A stretch of DNA of 64,000 bases from Parietaria judaica (Eukaryota > Streptophyta > Magnoliopsida > Rosales > Urticaceae), in the NCBI GenBank assembly GCA_954871525.1, contig OX940870.1, positions 10,881,501 to 10,945,500 on the forward strand, in the 5' to 3' direction. This document shows, piece by piece, positions 13,560-24,530 of the stretch; within the stretch, counting starts at the first letter, position 1, and the number at the start of each line of letters is the position of its first letter. The notes under the pieces are model-generated. The model saw nothing but the letters and a program-made list of their open reading frames with translations, made no database searches and was not told the DNA's origin. The position numbers and the translations under genes are program-made.

Positions 13560-13665
13560 AGAACTTATTTGAAACAAGACTTATAATGATATTGGAAACA
13601 ACAGAGATGCTACAAGTAAGATAGAGAATATAAATTGAGAGATACAAATTCTACTGAAATTTTAG
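13530..13665. repeat. Direct repeat inside the viral insert (matches 14725-14853)
   Basis: About 125 bp beginning AACTTTTATCACAACATAAA and ending ACTGAAATTTTAG recurs almost unchanged at 14725-14853. The first copy sits at the junction of the two oppositely oriented viral fragments and supplies the end of the plus-strand frame. Confidence 0.85.
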
Positions 13666-14621
13666 TCTAGGATTGATTGGTTCGGCTCTAGCTGAACCTT
13701 CAAGGATCCATTCTTCTGGTAAGGATATATCTTTCCATTTAATGGCTCTTGGAATAATAGTGTTTGACCGGTTTAGATCTGTTTGGAGGAGTAAGGTTTC
13801 TCCTTTTCCACTTTGATACCTATGTTTTGTGGCAAAGGCAGAGATCATGGCCTTGTAGTGTATTTTAAAAACTATGGCAACAGGGATGGATCCTTCTAAC
13901 ATATTGTAATTATGAGTTTTAACTTGTAAGACTAGAGATTGTAGAATATATTTGTCATTAAGGAGATTGTAAAATTGGGGAAACAATTGAAAGATATTGG
14001 GCCACTACAAAGACTGGATTCAATTGAACTTAATAATGAATCTTCGAAATTTGTGAACCTAGCATCTCTAAGGACAGCAAGAATAGAAGTATTTAGGCAT
14101 TCTTTGGTTAGTGGTTTTATTCCTACTTAGACAAGACCTATATGGATATATTTATATTGTTTGTCTTTATGTTTTTTAATTGAATTTTTTGAAAGGAGAT
14201 GAACACCCTCAAAAGGTTTTGAAAGTTGGATATCTCTTTCCTCAGTTTTAATGGTGAAATCTGTTTTGAAAATATTGAATTTTTGGGTTTTGTAAATTTG
14301 GTCTCTTTGAATTTTGGGAATATCCCAATCATCAGTGGCTCTATTGAAATCTTCAAGGGTTATTTCTTCAGTATTTATGGGTTTTCTGGAACTAGATCCA
14401 GAAGTTGATGAACTAGAGACTGAAAGATTTCTATTGAAATTAGGTTACATTATTATTCACAACTGTAAGTGTTAAATTACATTCGATTGAGATTGAGCCA
14501 AACCATCGAACTAATCGGGACCACTCTCTCCTGTGAACGATAAATTTCCAACTAGGGGTTGCAAACTAATATATGTTTCCTAAGTATATAGATATATTCC
14601 TCCCCTAATACAATAACTAAT

Positions 14622-14634
14622 GGCTCTGATACCA
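14622..14634 (-). other. tRNA-iMet primer-binding site of the pararetrovirus fragment
   Basis: Minus-strand TGGTATCAGAGCC matches the 3' end of plant initiator tRNA-Met as used for minus-strand priming by Caulimoviridae. It lies about 250 bp downstream of the TATA box and upstream of the movement-protein frame, as expected. Confidence 0.85.
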
Positions 14635-14884
14635 ATGGATTAGCGTGAATGGTGTTCCGTGAATGTAATGGAAAACATGGAATGATAAACAACTGGATGC
14701 AATAATATTGATAAGTAAAATGAACTTTTATCACAACATAAATATATTTGAAGAACTTATTTGAAACAAGACTTACAATGATATTGGAAACATCAGAGAT
14801 GCTACAAGCAAGATAGAGAACATAAATTGAGACATACAAATTCTACTGAAATTTTAGTGTGTCCCTAAAGATGAACAAGGGCCT

Positions 14885-14894
14885 CTATTTATAG
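14885..14894 (-). promoter_or_regulatory. TATA box of the pararetrovirus promoter
   Basis: Minus-strand CTATAAATAG followed by AGGCCC, in the viral intergenic region between the polyprotein end and the primer site. It points toward the remaining P450 pseudogene exons 5-10. Confidence 0.65.
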
Positions 14895-15164
14895 GAAGAT
14901 ATTTTCCTTCCGACGTTTAAGCCATGGAGCCTTTGATGGTGTGAAATATGGGTGCTTTAGGTAGTGGGTGTAGGAAGATGGAGCCTCCACGATGGTGGAA
15001 CCTTTGATAGTGGGCATTTTGGTGTGTAGTTTTGGTGGAAATTTTTGTGTGTAGTGATAGTGAGCATTTTGGTGGGTAGGATAGTGCTGTAGGTATTGTT
15101 GTTAGTGTAGTATTGTCAGGGACAATGTATTTGATGGAGTATTGGTCAGGGAGGCATTATTGTT

Positions 15165-15345
15165 CTGTCAGAGCTGATTAGTGACTGCCAGCTAGTATGT
15201 TTTGCAGAGCTGAGTGGTGATTGCCAGTTGGTGAAGAGTCCCTTTACATTATTGTTGCTGAGTGGTGATTGCCAGTTCTTCTGTCAGAGCTAGGTAGTGA
15301 CTGCCAGTTGGTGAAGAGTCCCTTTACATTGTTGTAGCTGAGAAG
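15165..15345. repeat. Tandem repeat in the viral intergenic region
   Basis: The phrase GATTGCCAGTTGGTGAAGAG with CCCTTTACATT occurs twice about 100 bp apart, with further copies of GAG.TG..TGATTGCCAGTT between them. It may be part of a viral enhancer region. Confidence 0.6.
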
Positions 15346-17599
15346 CTAAAATGATCATAATTTGGGGTTAGGTACATATTCCGCCCCTTCATAAATAAGA
15401 ACACTTTTTTTTACATCATATTGATTTTTTCCATATCTACCAATAAATGATCTTCATCATCATCGTTTTGATTGTCGCCAGAGGTTGATGAGCCAGTCTT
15501 GGATTGCATGATTTGTTGCATAATCAAAAAGTACTCTTCTTCTGTCTTGGCTGCCGCTAACATTGCACTTGCATGCGACTTGCTTGCAAGAAAAGTTGTT
15601 GTTTCCGACGGATATATTTTCTATTTGCTGTTTTGTTTTAATTATGTTTGGACTGCCCGTATTTTGATTGTTTGTGGGACTTGATAGTTATCCCACCATT
15701 TGACCAAGAACACCCGTGATAGTATTGCATCTCCTTCGTCGTCAAAGAATTGGTGGTACTTCCATGAAAAAGACCAGGTAATATAAAATTTTATTGAGAA
15801 GAGCAAAAGAGGATTGAATTGTTTTTCTTCGTCACTGGGGTTAAAGAATTTTTTGAAATGGTCAAAGCTTTCCTTAACTTCAGGATGGAGGATATCTAGT
15901 ATTGAACCAAAGTAACTCCACCATGGCTTGAACCATTTTGGGAATGTGTATTGGTTCCTAGTATTGAAGTAAAAAAGCCAAGAATGGGTTTGGTAAGTGT
16001 TTTGGAGGAAAAATGTGTTGAACCACGCTTGTTGGTAATCCCAACAATTGTAAGTGGGGGCGTATTTGAATTTTGTGGTAAACTGGACTGGGAATAATAT
16101 TGGTTTTGAGAGAGGATGACCCCATTGTTGAGGGTGGAGGATTTTCTGGATGTTGCATGTTGAATAATCTGGAGTTATATTTTTATCCGAGCGGAAAAAG
16201 TGTTTGAATAAACTTGATAAAGGGTCGGGCAGAATCTTATATACAAAAAAGAAATAAGAAATACATCAGAGAAATATAAATTTAGCCTAAATAATACATC
16301 AAAATATTATTATATTTCAAATATGATGTATAATTAAATATCATGTCCTATATTTCAAATAAGATGTATAATTAAATATCATGTCCAAAATTTCTAATTA
16401 GTTACAAAGTCTAGACCTCCAATTAATCATTGAAATAAACTCCTAATCTCAAAATGAAAAGCATTACTAAATAAATTGAAAATAACATGTTGGTAACTAA
16501 AGTAGTTCGTAATATTATGAGCTCTAATAAATAAAATAAAAATAACTCGAACCGGGAACCGGATACGGCCGTTTTTTTTTTACATCAGCTCGGTTTCCTA
16601 ATTGGAATCGTGAACAAAATCGAGCGCACTCGAACAAAAAAATTGTTACGCCTGATACAGAATATACCTCGAGCGGCGAATCCGCACGAATTCGTAAATC
16701 CCCTTGTCACTCTTCAAAGCTGCCATGAACTGCAGAGTTTCACCGATAAAGGGCAAACCGGTAGCTCCCGGAAGTATTAGAGAATTGTGTTTTCGACCCC
16801 GGTATATAAGTTTCGTTACGATTTGGTACATGATCAGAAGAACCAAAGCTGTCGTTGCTAGCAGTTGCATACCATAGAGCGAAAGATTTTCCATTTTTCT
16901 TCTTATTCTGGGAATGTGAATTGATCCAAGTGTGCACATTTATTAGGTGTTTATGAGTTCATCTTTGTCATGATATGTAATGGAGTTTTGGTGGTGCTTT
17001 CATGGCCGACATATATTGGATCTTGATGATGAGTCTTTGGAAATGAAGCTCATCCACTATGAATAAAATATATATGACCCTGTATATGTAATGTTTCCAT
17101 AAATATATATATATATAATATATAATTAATCTTCATTGGAATTTCACTGTGCTTTATTTTGCGTAGATAGACTCGGAGCATATTATTTGTTTGTGTAATG
17201 ATGTTTAAGGTTTTTCTTTGGTTTTGTCGTTTTATTGTCCTATTATCCCTTTTCTCGTTTCTTCAACAGTTTTGTCAATGTCGTTTCTTTAACAGTTTTG
17301 TCAATGTCCTCGTTTGAATCACTTATTGTCGTTTATGATCTCAAATCGTCTTTGTCAGTGTCTCGTGTTTATAACGCCGAGCCAGAAATTACGAACTGTT
17401 GATTTGGGGGGAAATGAATTGGGGTATTATGGTAGAAAATTATCTTGAATAGTAAAATGTGATTAAAAAGAAAAAGATTGATAGCATCTTTATCATATTT
17501 GATCAAAAATAAAAAAGACAAGTAACACGCTACAAAGTAAACTAGCAAACATTACGCCAAGTTTAAACTTAAATAAACAGTGCTTTGTTCTACTATTAT

Positions 17600-20500
17600 T
17601 CAGTCTCTTCTAACAAGGGAAACCACCAAATTCGTATACTTAGTCGAGGAGCTGGTTGACAAATAATCGGAGACCAGATCTTGGTACCTCCGAAACAACT
17701 CGTCCATGGCGTGAGTCCCGAAATGTGACGACAACAACGACTCAACGACCGCGCGTATGACTTTCGCCACGCATTGTCCCCTCTCTTTGTTCGCACTTTG
17801 TACCGTCGTCGACATCGTCTTGGAACCACCGTCCCAGTCGACTTGAAAAACTTCCAAACTTTCGACAACGAAAGATCCTTCCGTTTCGACTTGGATCCTC
17901 AAATCTTCCGCGCATGGAGCGTAATACGGTGCGTTGAAGCTATCTACCTTTTCCTCTTCTATTAGACCCTACAATAATGTCCAAGTGTGCAACGTTAATT
18001 AGCTACACTGGGCCGATAATTTCATCAAGATTGGTATTTTTATTTTTTATAATTATTGCTTAATTGGATGATAATTCTATATAGTCTCTTTTTTTTTTTT
18101 ATACAAAATAACTCTCATTTTAAAATTAAATATATCAATTTTATGATATATATAATTTTTCAAATTTATTATTTAAAAAAAATTATTCAGCAGTGTCTGT
18201 TTAAGTTGTGAATATTTTAGATTTGATTATTGACTTTGTGATTTTGTCCCAAAATTCTCTGGCTTTATACATATGTCAACATCGACAACTTAGCTTCGGA
18301 CTATGTATTTAGTCCTTCAAGGGCATTATTTCAATCTTCAAACACATAATTTTCATATAAATATCAAAACTTAATACAAAAATAAAATACAAGAGTCATG
18401 ATGATTAAAAAACTAAACACAAAATCAGTTATGTAACCTATAATCATTTTATATGAAGTCAAAATTACGTAAGAGAAAAACATTCAAAACATGTGCCCTA
18501 AATACAACTAAGAGTTGTTACTTGTCACAAGTCAAATAGACCGCGTCATGATGATTCTACAAATGAGGAAATAAATATCACACCCCATATTTGGTAACAA
18601 CAAGTCAACAACTAACAAGACTTTCAAAACTTTCGAAGAAAAGTCAATAATGACAACAATAAACATTTACATATATATATATATATATATATATAGAAAG
18701 CATATAATTAAATGGAGAGACAAAGGACGGTACCTCGGAGGCCATGCTCATCAATGCATGGGCCAAGAGCTCCCACTGGTAGCAGCTACCTTCGGTGGTG
18801 GGGTCCGACGAGCTTCTCCCCATCAGCGACAGCACCATTCGCCCTCCGCCAACCATCTCAGCCGACCGACACCTCAAAAACGCCCCGAAATCCTCCGAGA
18901 ATTGTTTCAAATACGCTTCCAAAACCCACTTCGAACTACTCTTCGAAACGTATATTTTCCCTTTGTTGAGTGTGACTTCGGCATTGCTCTCTAGGCCCGG
19001 CGGAACCTATATATACACATATTTAGTTTTTCTTGATGAAGTTCGTGTTAAAAATATTTTTGTACGTAAGAGGACTTTACTATTATTAATCTTTTATTAT
19101 ATATATAAAAAAATTGGGGTTTAAATAAAATAATTTTAATTTAACAAACAAAAAATCAGAAAATTGCAAGGAAATGATAAACAATATGATTTAACATTAA
19201 TTTATCAGATACAATTAATATCAAATATTGAGTACTTAACCCGTCATTAGTAAATAATGTACATATTATGCCACACAAAAAACTGCTCTGTAGTACAAAG
19301 ATCCCAAAATCAATCCTTAATTATAAGTAAAAGAAAAAAAAAAAAAAAAAAGAAGAAGAAGAAGCTGGAGGAGCTATCAGTAACACGAAATTTGGAAATA
19401 ATCAGTATATACCTGAGAGAGCCAGTGGAGGCTCGAAGAAGAGTGCACAAAATGTAGGCTCTGTGCTGGGAACAACCGGCCATAGAAAGAACCGGGCACA
19501 GCAGAGATCAAGCACGGTCCGAATCGAGCGCCTTTCTGGGCTCTAATGCGGTCGTAGAAAGGTGGCAGCATGGTGGCGAAGATGTGATTGAAGTCGTTGC
19601 TGAAAAGGTCGTTAAGAAAGATTCTGAACTCTGGCGATGGCGAGCTACATTTGGCATGTATGGCCTCCAGGATCTCCGAGATTACTAGCAGGGCATTCGG
19701 CCCTGATGAGCACCCCAAGTCCGCGATCCCCATGCTGTGTGGCACGTTTCTCTTCAGGCTCTCCGCAATCGCCCGCTCAATCGTAGGCCTTCCTATTGAG
19801 ATTATTTTATTCTGGGTAACATATATATTCATAGTTTCATACATGCATATATACTCATGTCAGTAGACGGTATATATATTATTAATATAAGAGCTAAGAC
19901 TAACTTTTACTTTGAACATGTTCATGTATTACATCATAAAAGTACAGCATATGAAAATAACACTCATTTAAAAACTAATATTCTCCTAATCAGTATCTAT
20001 TTATATATATATGTATATATATTATATGTGTGTGTCAGTGTGTAGAGCATGCGTGCATGCATGCATGTTCAAATTAAAAGCTATATTTTTTAACATTTTA
20101 TATCTATTTGAATTGTGGATAGATATATTGCCGTAAGAATTGATTACTAATGGTATCACTCAGGGGCGAAGCCAGAAAATTTTATGAGTGGAGGCGAAAA
20201 TATAACATAACGTAATTTTTAAAATAAGATGGAATATTAAAACGCGTAATATAATAACATATATTGCATTACAATTGTCATTTATAAATTTTTATCAACT
20301 AAAATAATTTATTATAATCTCTTCATCGATACAATAAAATATATATTTTTTGGATTCTTATACTTAATTCTTATTTTTTTATGAATGATAATTTTAAAAA
20401 AGATTGTCGAATATTCAGTCATTGTATGATAAATTAATATTTGAATAACATGAATATATGTGATAGTTTAATGATGTATGTGTTAAAATAATTTTTAATA

Positions 20501-21696
20501 ATAGACTTAAATAAAATGTGTGTGATTAATTAAATACAAAAATAAGCATATTAGTTGTGACGGATAATTTTTTTTTATCTTTTTAGTAATTTTTATAGAT
20601 TTGCTATTGAAAATAAAAAATAACAAAGAAGGAAAAGAATGCATATTTATGTCTATGGTGGGAGTTGAACATTGGACCTCTTATCAAAAAGTAAAATTAT
20701 GTTGTACACCTTTTTCCATTACACAACAATGTAAGATTGACAATGTAATGAGTAATTTTTTAATATTAATCATTGTATAAATATTTGAAAATATTTATTA
20801 AAATTGACTCGAAATCTCGGATTGAGTATGGGCGGCCGATCCCGCTCGGCCCAATGTAAAATCGCCCCTGATATCACCAGGGCCGGAACTGAGTTTTCGG
20901 TTGCCCTAGGCGAAACAAAAATTGGGGCCCTAAAATTTTTTTTTTGAGTTTCGATGCAAAGTACTAGATATCACGAGCCAAACGGTAACCAGAAAGTTAG
21001 GTTTTTACTCATTACATTTAAATCTATCCACACAAGCAAGAATATATAATCAATTAATCAGCAAACGAATTACATCAATAATAAACCCTCCCTCTGCAAG
21101 TATAAGCCCTTGTTTTTGAAGCATATTTTATACGGTAAAAAAAAAAAATCGATTTCATAGAAGAAGCCAAACAGAAAGAAAAAAAAATGCATGACCCAGA
21201 TGGACGAGAGAGAGTTCATCAGACTTCAGAGGAATACGACGTTAACGAGAAGAAGAAGAAGAAGAACAAGAAGAAGTGTCTGGTGAAGAGGAAATATTTT
21301 GATATAAAAAATTACCATATATGAAAGCATCAGCAAAAAAAAAAAAAAGAGGGGGGCCCATCATATGGAAAACGTGAATATTTTGAAACCAAAAGGGCCC
21401 ATTTGTAAGGAAATATTTCTAAAAAGCCTCTCTTTATAAAACTATTAAGGTAAGAATTATGGGCCCCTCAAAAAAGTAAAATTTTTGGGCCTAAGGCTTG
21501 GGCCTTATAGGCCTTAGCCCAGATCCGGCCCTGGATATCACTGATATATAATACGCGCACGGCGCGCATATATATATATGAAAGACGTAAACCAATTATA
21601 TATGTGAAAATAAACTATAACCTGAACGAAAGAGTTTTCTGCGTAGCTAGTTTCACCAGCCCCTTTGTTCATGTGAAGTACTTGTGCCACTTTCAT
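17600..21696 (-). CDS. Intact SABATH carboxyl methyltransferase (copy A), 4 exons
   Basis: Paralogue of the gene at 43190-46961, with the same four-exon structure: 21622-21696, 19413-19811, 18734-19006 and 17600-17968. The CDS is 1116 bp and encodes 371 aa with no internal stop. It carries the same signatures: [14 protein letters not shown], the SAM loop [10 protein letters not shown] (55-64, Asp56), [10 protein letters not shown] (91-100), SFYGRLFP and SLHWLSQ ending at residue 158. Many family members have LNDLP where both copies here have LNDLF. Intron 1 (19812-21621) carries two adjacent hAT-type elements absent from copy B, but both splice sites remain. A TATA box is at 21807-21816. The neighbouring P450 is a pseudogene, so this copy no longer has a working partner in its own unit. 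The carlactonoic acid role is inferred from family resemblance and context only. Confidence 0.88.
20161..20870. mobile_element. hAT-type MITE 1 in SABATH copy A intron 1
   Basis: Ends CAGGGGCGAAGCC and CGCCCCTG, with TSD GTATCACT at 20153-20160. The right copy was ATATCACT before a second element landed in it. Non-coding. The corresponding site in copy B (about 46766) is empty. Confidence 0.82.
20878..21533. mobile_element. hAT-type MITE 2 in SABATH copy A intron 1
   Basis: Ends CAGGGCCGGAACTGAG and TCCGGCCCTG, with perfect 8-bp TSD GATATCAC (20870-20877, 21534-21541). The first G of the left TSD is the last base of the preceding element, so this one inserted second. Subterminal GGGCCC/GGCCTA motifs match the family of the 27907-35059 hAT. 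Confidence 0.88.
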
Positions 21697-21806
21697 GTTT
21701 TCTCTCTCTTTCTTTATAAGTTTATAATATGTATCTAAGCTCCGCACTTGCAAAATGGAAGCAATGGATGAATTTGAATGATGATCAATTAAAATGTTCA
21801 AGTCAT

Positions 21807-21816
21807 GTATTTATAG
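21807..21816 (-). promoter_or_regulatory. TATA box of SABATH copy A
   Basis: Minus-strand CTATAAATAC lies about 110 bp upstream of the ATG at 21696. The same box and flanks are conserved upstream of copy B, which supports a shared core promoter with a 5' UTR of roughly 80 nt. Confidence 0.6.
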
Positions 21817-21999
21817 TCACGAAGGTAAGGAATATGACCACGTTTATCTTCCGAAACCAAGAAAAAGGATCACTCATTGGTTTTGGGGACCATCTTCAAA
21901 GCCCTACTAGCTAGGTCCTATAATGTACTGTAGTGAGTTGAGTGGTTCACAATTCGATTCGTACTACGTAGTAGGTACTCTAAAACTTGTGGTTGTGTT

Positions 22000-22940
22000 T
22001 AATGATCACACTCTATATATATTTAGATATTATCTCATCTGATCAGACATTTTCAATACATTATATATGAATTGATTTAGTCTTTCTGTCACCCCTATTT
22101 TCCCATAAGTATATTTTATAAAAATAGATAATTCTATATTGAGTTCCGTTGAGTTAAAAATGGACCCGCCAGTCGTGGCGAGGTCATTTGCTCTTCATTG
22201 ATGTAAATCGAATTCTTTTGCGATCAAGGTACGGAAAAAAAAAGAAGCATAAAGTAAAAGATATTAAGACAATAATTTTTTTAAAAAGGTTCAAAAGTGT
22301 TCGCCGACTACTTCATTTGACAGTAAAATTGAATTATTGATAATTGATATATATATTTTTTACGAACATGATAAGGCGTACGAGCACCCGTGTGACGCGA
22401 GCGTGTTTGCTCTTTGGCCTGACTAAAATCCTCTATGAAACATGTACAACTTGTATTTATTCCCTATAAATTTGTATTTCGTTGCTCATTATGTATTCAT
22501 TTCTTAAGATATTAGAATTGAAATTTTAACAATTTCATTTGATTATTTTTCTCACTGAAATGTGATGATAATATAGGTAATGTAAGTTGAAATATAAGAT
22601 GTATTCTGATTGTGGAAGCTTGTAATTTGTTTTGAGTATGAAAGAGATTTAATACGTGAAAATACGGTACATTAAAGGTCACTATGTGACAGCAAAATGA
22701 ACGTGCACAATAGTATAATTACAATTTACAAAGCAGACATCGATTTCAATCAATTTATGAAAACCGTCACTGAAAAAAAGAAAAAGAAAAAGAAAATTGG
22801 GACCACTTTTATGCTAAAACATATGTTTCGTGTGGAGTAAAAGGACTGTACGTACGTAGTGTTGCATTCATGAAGCGAAGCTTCGTACCTTGGAACAGTT
22901 CTAGTATATTACTCGGTATGAATTCATGCATATTTTTCAT

Positions 22941-22981
<41 letters not shown>

Positions 22982-23359
22982 AACTAATCAAAGCTAGCTA
23001 TTATATGATTGCTATTTGTAATTAATTACGTATTTTTAGTTCACATAAGATGCGAGTGAGTCATGGTTTCAGACTTTAATAAGTTTCAAAGAGAAGTATA
23101 TTATGAAGTTTATTAGTTCACATTTTTCATTCTTATTTTTTTCCTTTAACTTATAATACTACAAAGTTATATTGATTATTCGACGTACGCTATGCACGAA
23201 GGTCCCTCAAATACGTCGTGCAAAGTGAAAACATATAGTTTACACAGGACATCATCAAAACCACAACACAAATTGATACGGAGGTTTGCACTTTGTGGTT
23301 CCTCAAAAACCATCATGTAGATGTGGGCATATGGCATATTACGTAAGCACTTTCCATGT
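22000..23359. other. Upstream flank of SABATH copy A, non-coding
   Basis: Shared with unit B in blocks (22140-22445 with 47430-47575 and 48390-48500; 22457-22715 with 49453-49625 and 51308-51395). AT-rich, with an (AT)n tract at 22944-22979. No frame with a recognisable domain. Confidence 0.5.
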
Positions 23360-23368
23360 TTATTTTTA

Positions 23369-24521
23369 GGGTTAATTGCGGCAAAAATACCCAACCTTTG
23401 TAAATATTCTCCGATAGGTACCCAACCTCAATAAACGTAGGCAAAAGTACCCAACGTCACACTTTTGTCGCCGACCAACTAACGCCGTTAGACACTGCCT
23501 ACGTGGCCGTTAGGGTGTCTCGTGTGGAATGCCACGTGGCCAAAGGTTGGGTATTTTCGCCGCCACATGATCAAAGGTTGGGTACTTTCGCCGCCACGTG
23601 GCATTTAAAAAATAATTTTTTTAATTTTTTCTTTCTCATTAGCCAGTATGTTTTTATTCTTTTACGTATATCAAACATGATCAAATAATTTCATAAAATA
23701 TGTACTTATAAAAAATTATGTTATTTTTTAAATAATCAAATAATTCCTTAAATTTATTAGTTTTAATTTATTTAAAAAAAATATTTCCCGTGACTCATAT
23801 TTTTATTTTTTTACATATGTTAAATCTAAAAAAAATAATTTTATAAAATATTTTTATAAAAAATATTTTTTCTTATAGGGATAATTTATAATTTTTTAAT
23901 AGATTATATTAAAATTTTGAAACTAAAACATTATTGTATATAATAACACGAGCATTTTAATATTAATATTAAGGCATGATATGATTTTTGCAGACATATA
24001 ACATATTTGAAACTAAGGCATGATTAAAACAAATAATTGTATCAAATACAGTTCAAGCTTAATTTAAACTGAAAGTTTAGTGATTGGTAAAAATTATGTT
24101 TAACCTTATTATTTTTTGTTTTAAAGTGAAAAAAGAAAAGTAACATTTTTTTGGTTTTTCTTTAACATTTTTTTTATAAGTACATTGTTTATAAAATTAT
24201 TTGATCATGTTTGATGTACATAAAAAAAATAAAAACATATTGGCTAACGGGAAAGAAAAAATTATAAAAAAAATTTGTTTTTTTAATGCCACGTGGCGGC
24301 GAAAGTACCCAACCTTTGATCATGTGGCGGCGAAAATACCCAACCTTTGGCCACGTGGCATTCCACACGAGACACCCTAACGGCCACGTAGGCAGTGTCT
24401 AACGGCGTTAGTTGGTCGGCGACAAAAGTGTGACGTTGGGTACTTTTGCCTACGTTTATTGAGGTTGGGTACCTATCGGAGAATATTTACAAAGGTTGGG
24501 TATTTTTGCCGCAATTAACCC
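23369..24521. mobile_element. MULE-type element with about 245-bp TIRs and 9-bp TSD
   Basis: Begins GGGTTAATTGCGGCAAAAAT and ends with the complement. The TSD TTATTTTTA is perfect (23360-23368, 24522-24530). The TIRs contain repeated ACCCAACCTTTG blocks and GCCACGTGGC palindromes. The interior is AT-rich and non-coding. It is present in unit A only, and its terminal motif is related to that of the 1556-2795 element. Confidence 0.9.
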
Positions 24522-24530
24522 TTATTTTTA

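Larger units (their letters stand above)
13560..16220 (-). pseudogene. Endogenous pararetrovirus fragment in opposite orientation: polyprotein end, promoter, PBS, movement-protein start
   Basis: Read on the minus strand, the order fits a circular viral genome opened elsewhere. First comes the tail of the polyprotein (about 16180-15650, with a WWSYFG motif and ending near VPQTIKIRAVQT), then an intergenic region with a tandem repeat, a TATA box at 14885-14894, a tRNA-Met primer site at 14622-14634, and the start of the movement-protein frame (about 14420-13661, with a YKYIHIGLVQVGIKPLT motif). The movement frame is broken by a frameshift near 13960 and by stops. The last 78 bp or so (13661-13741) repeat 11086-11163 in inverted orientation. 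The right junction with P450 intron 1 is near 16220. Confidence 0.8.
8944..16894 (-). pseudogene. Broken CYP722-like P450 (copy A), exons 2-4 lost to a viral insert
   Basis: This is the unit A counterpart of the P450 at 37305-41897. Exon 1 (16668-16894) is intact and encodes the same anchor. Exons 2, 3 and 4 are missing: sequence between about 11084 and 16220 is pararetroviral, while copy B has 1.5 kb with those exons. Exon 5 (10372-10451) has lost its acceptor AG (the intron ends in CAC). Exons 6 (10173-10259) and 7 (10016-10094, ESLR kept) remain open. Exon 8 (9445-9558) has an in-frame TAA near its start and a 7-bp insertion. Exon 9 is reduced to about 9277-9310, because a deletion of some 300 bp removed the haem Cys motif. 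Exon 10 (8944-9069) has a one-base deletion that shifts the frame. A functional P450 is excluded. Confidence 0.92.

Noticed and set aside
14617..14640. tRNA gene fragment
   Set aside because: Only the 13-nt complement of the tRNA-Met 3' end is present, placed as a primer site of the pararetrovirus.
15472..15684. 70-aa plus-strand frame in the viral region
   Set aside because: Lies opposite the minus-strand viral polyprotein tail and intergenic region; no support of its own.
16740..16937. Second frame over P450 exon 1 (MHTWINSH...)
   Set aside because: Shadow of the real exon 1 frame, which encodes the conserved membrane anchor.
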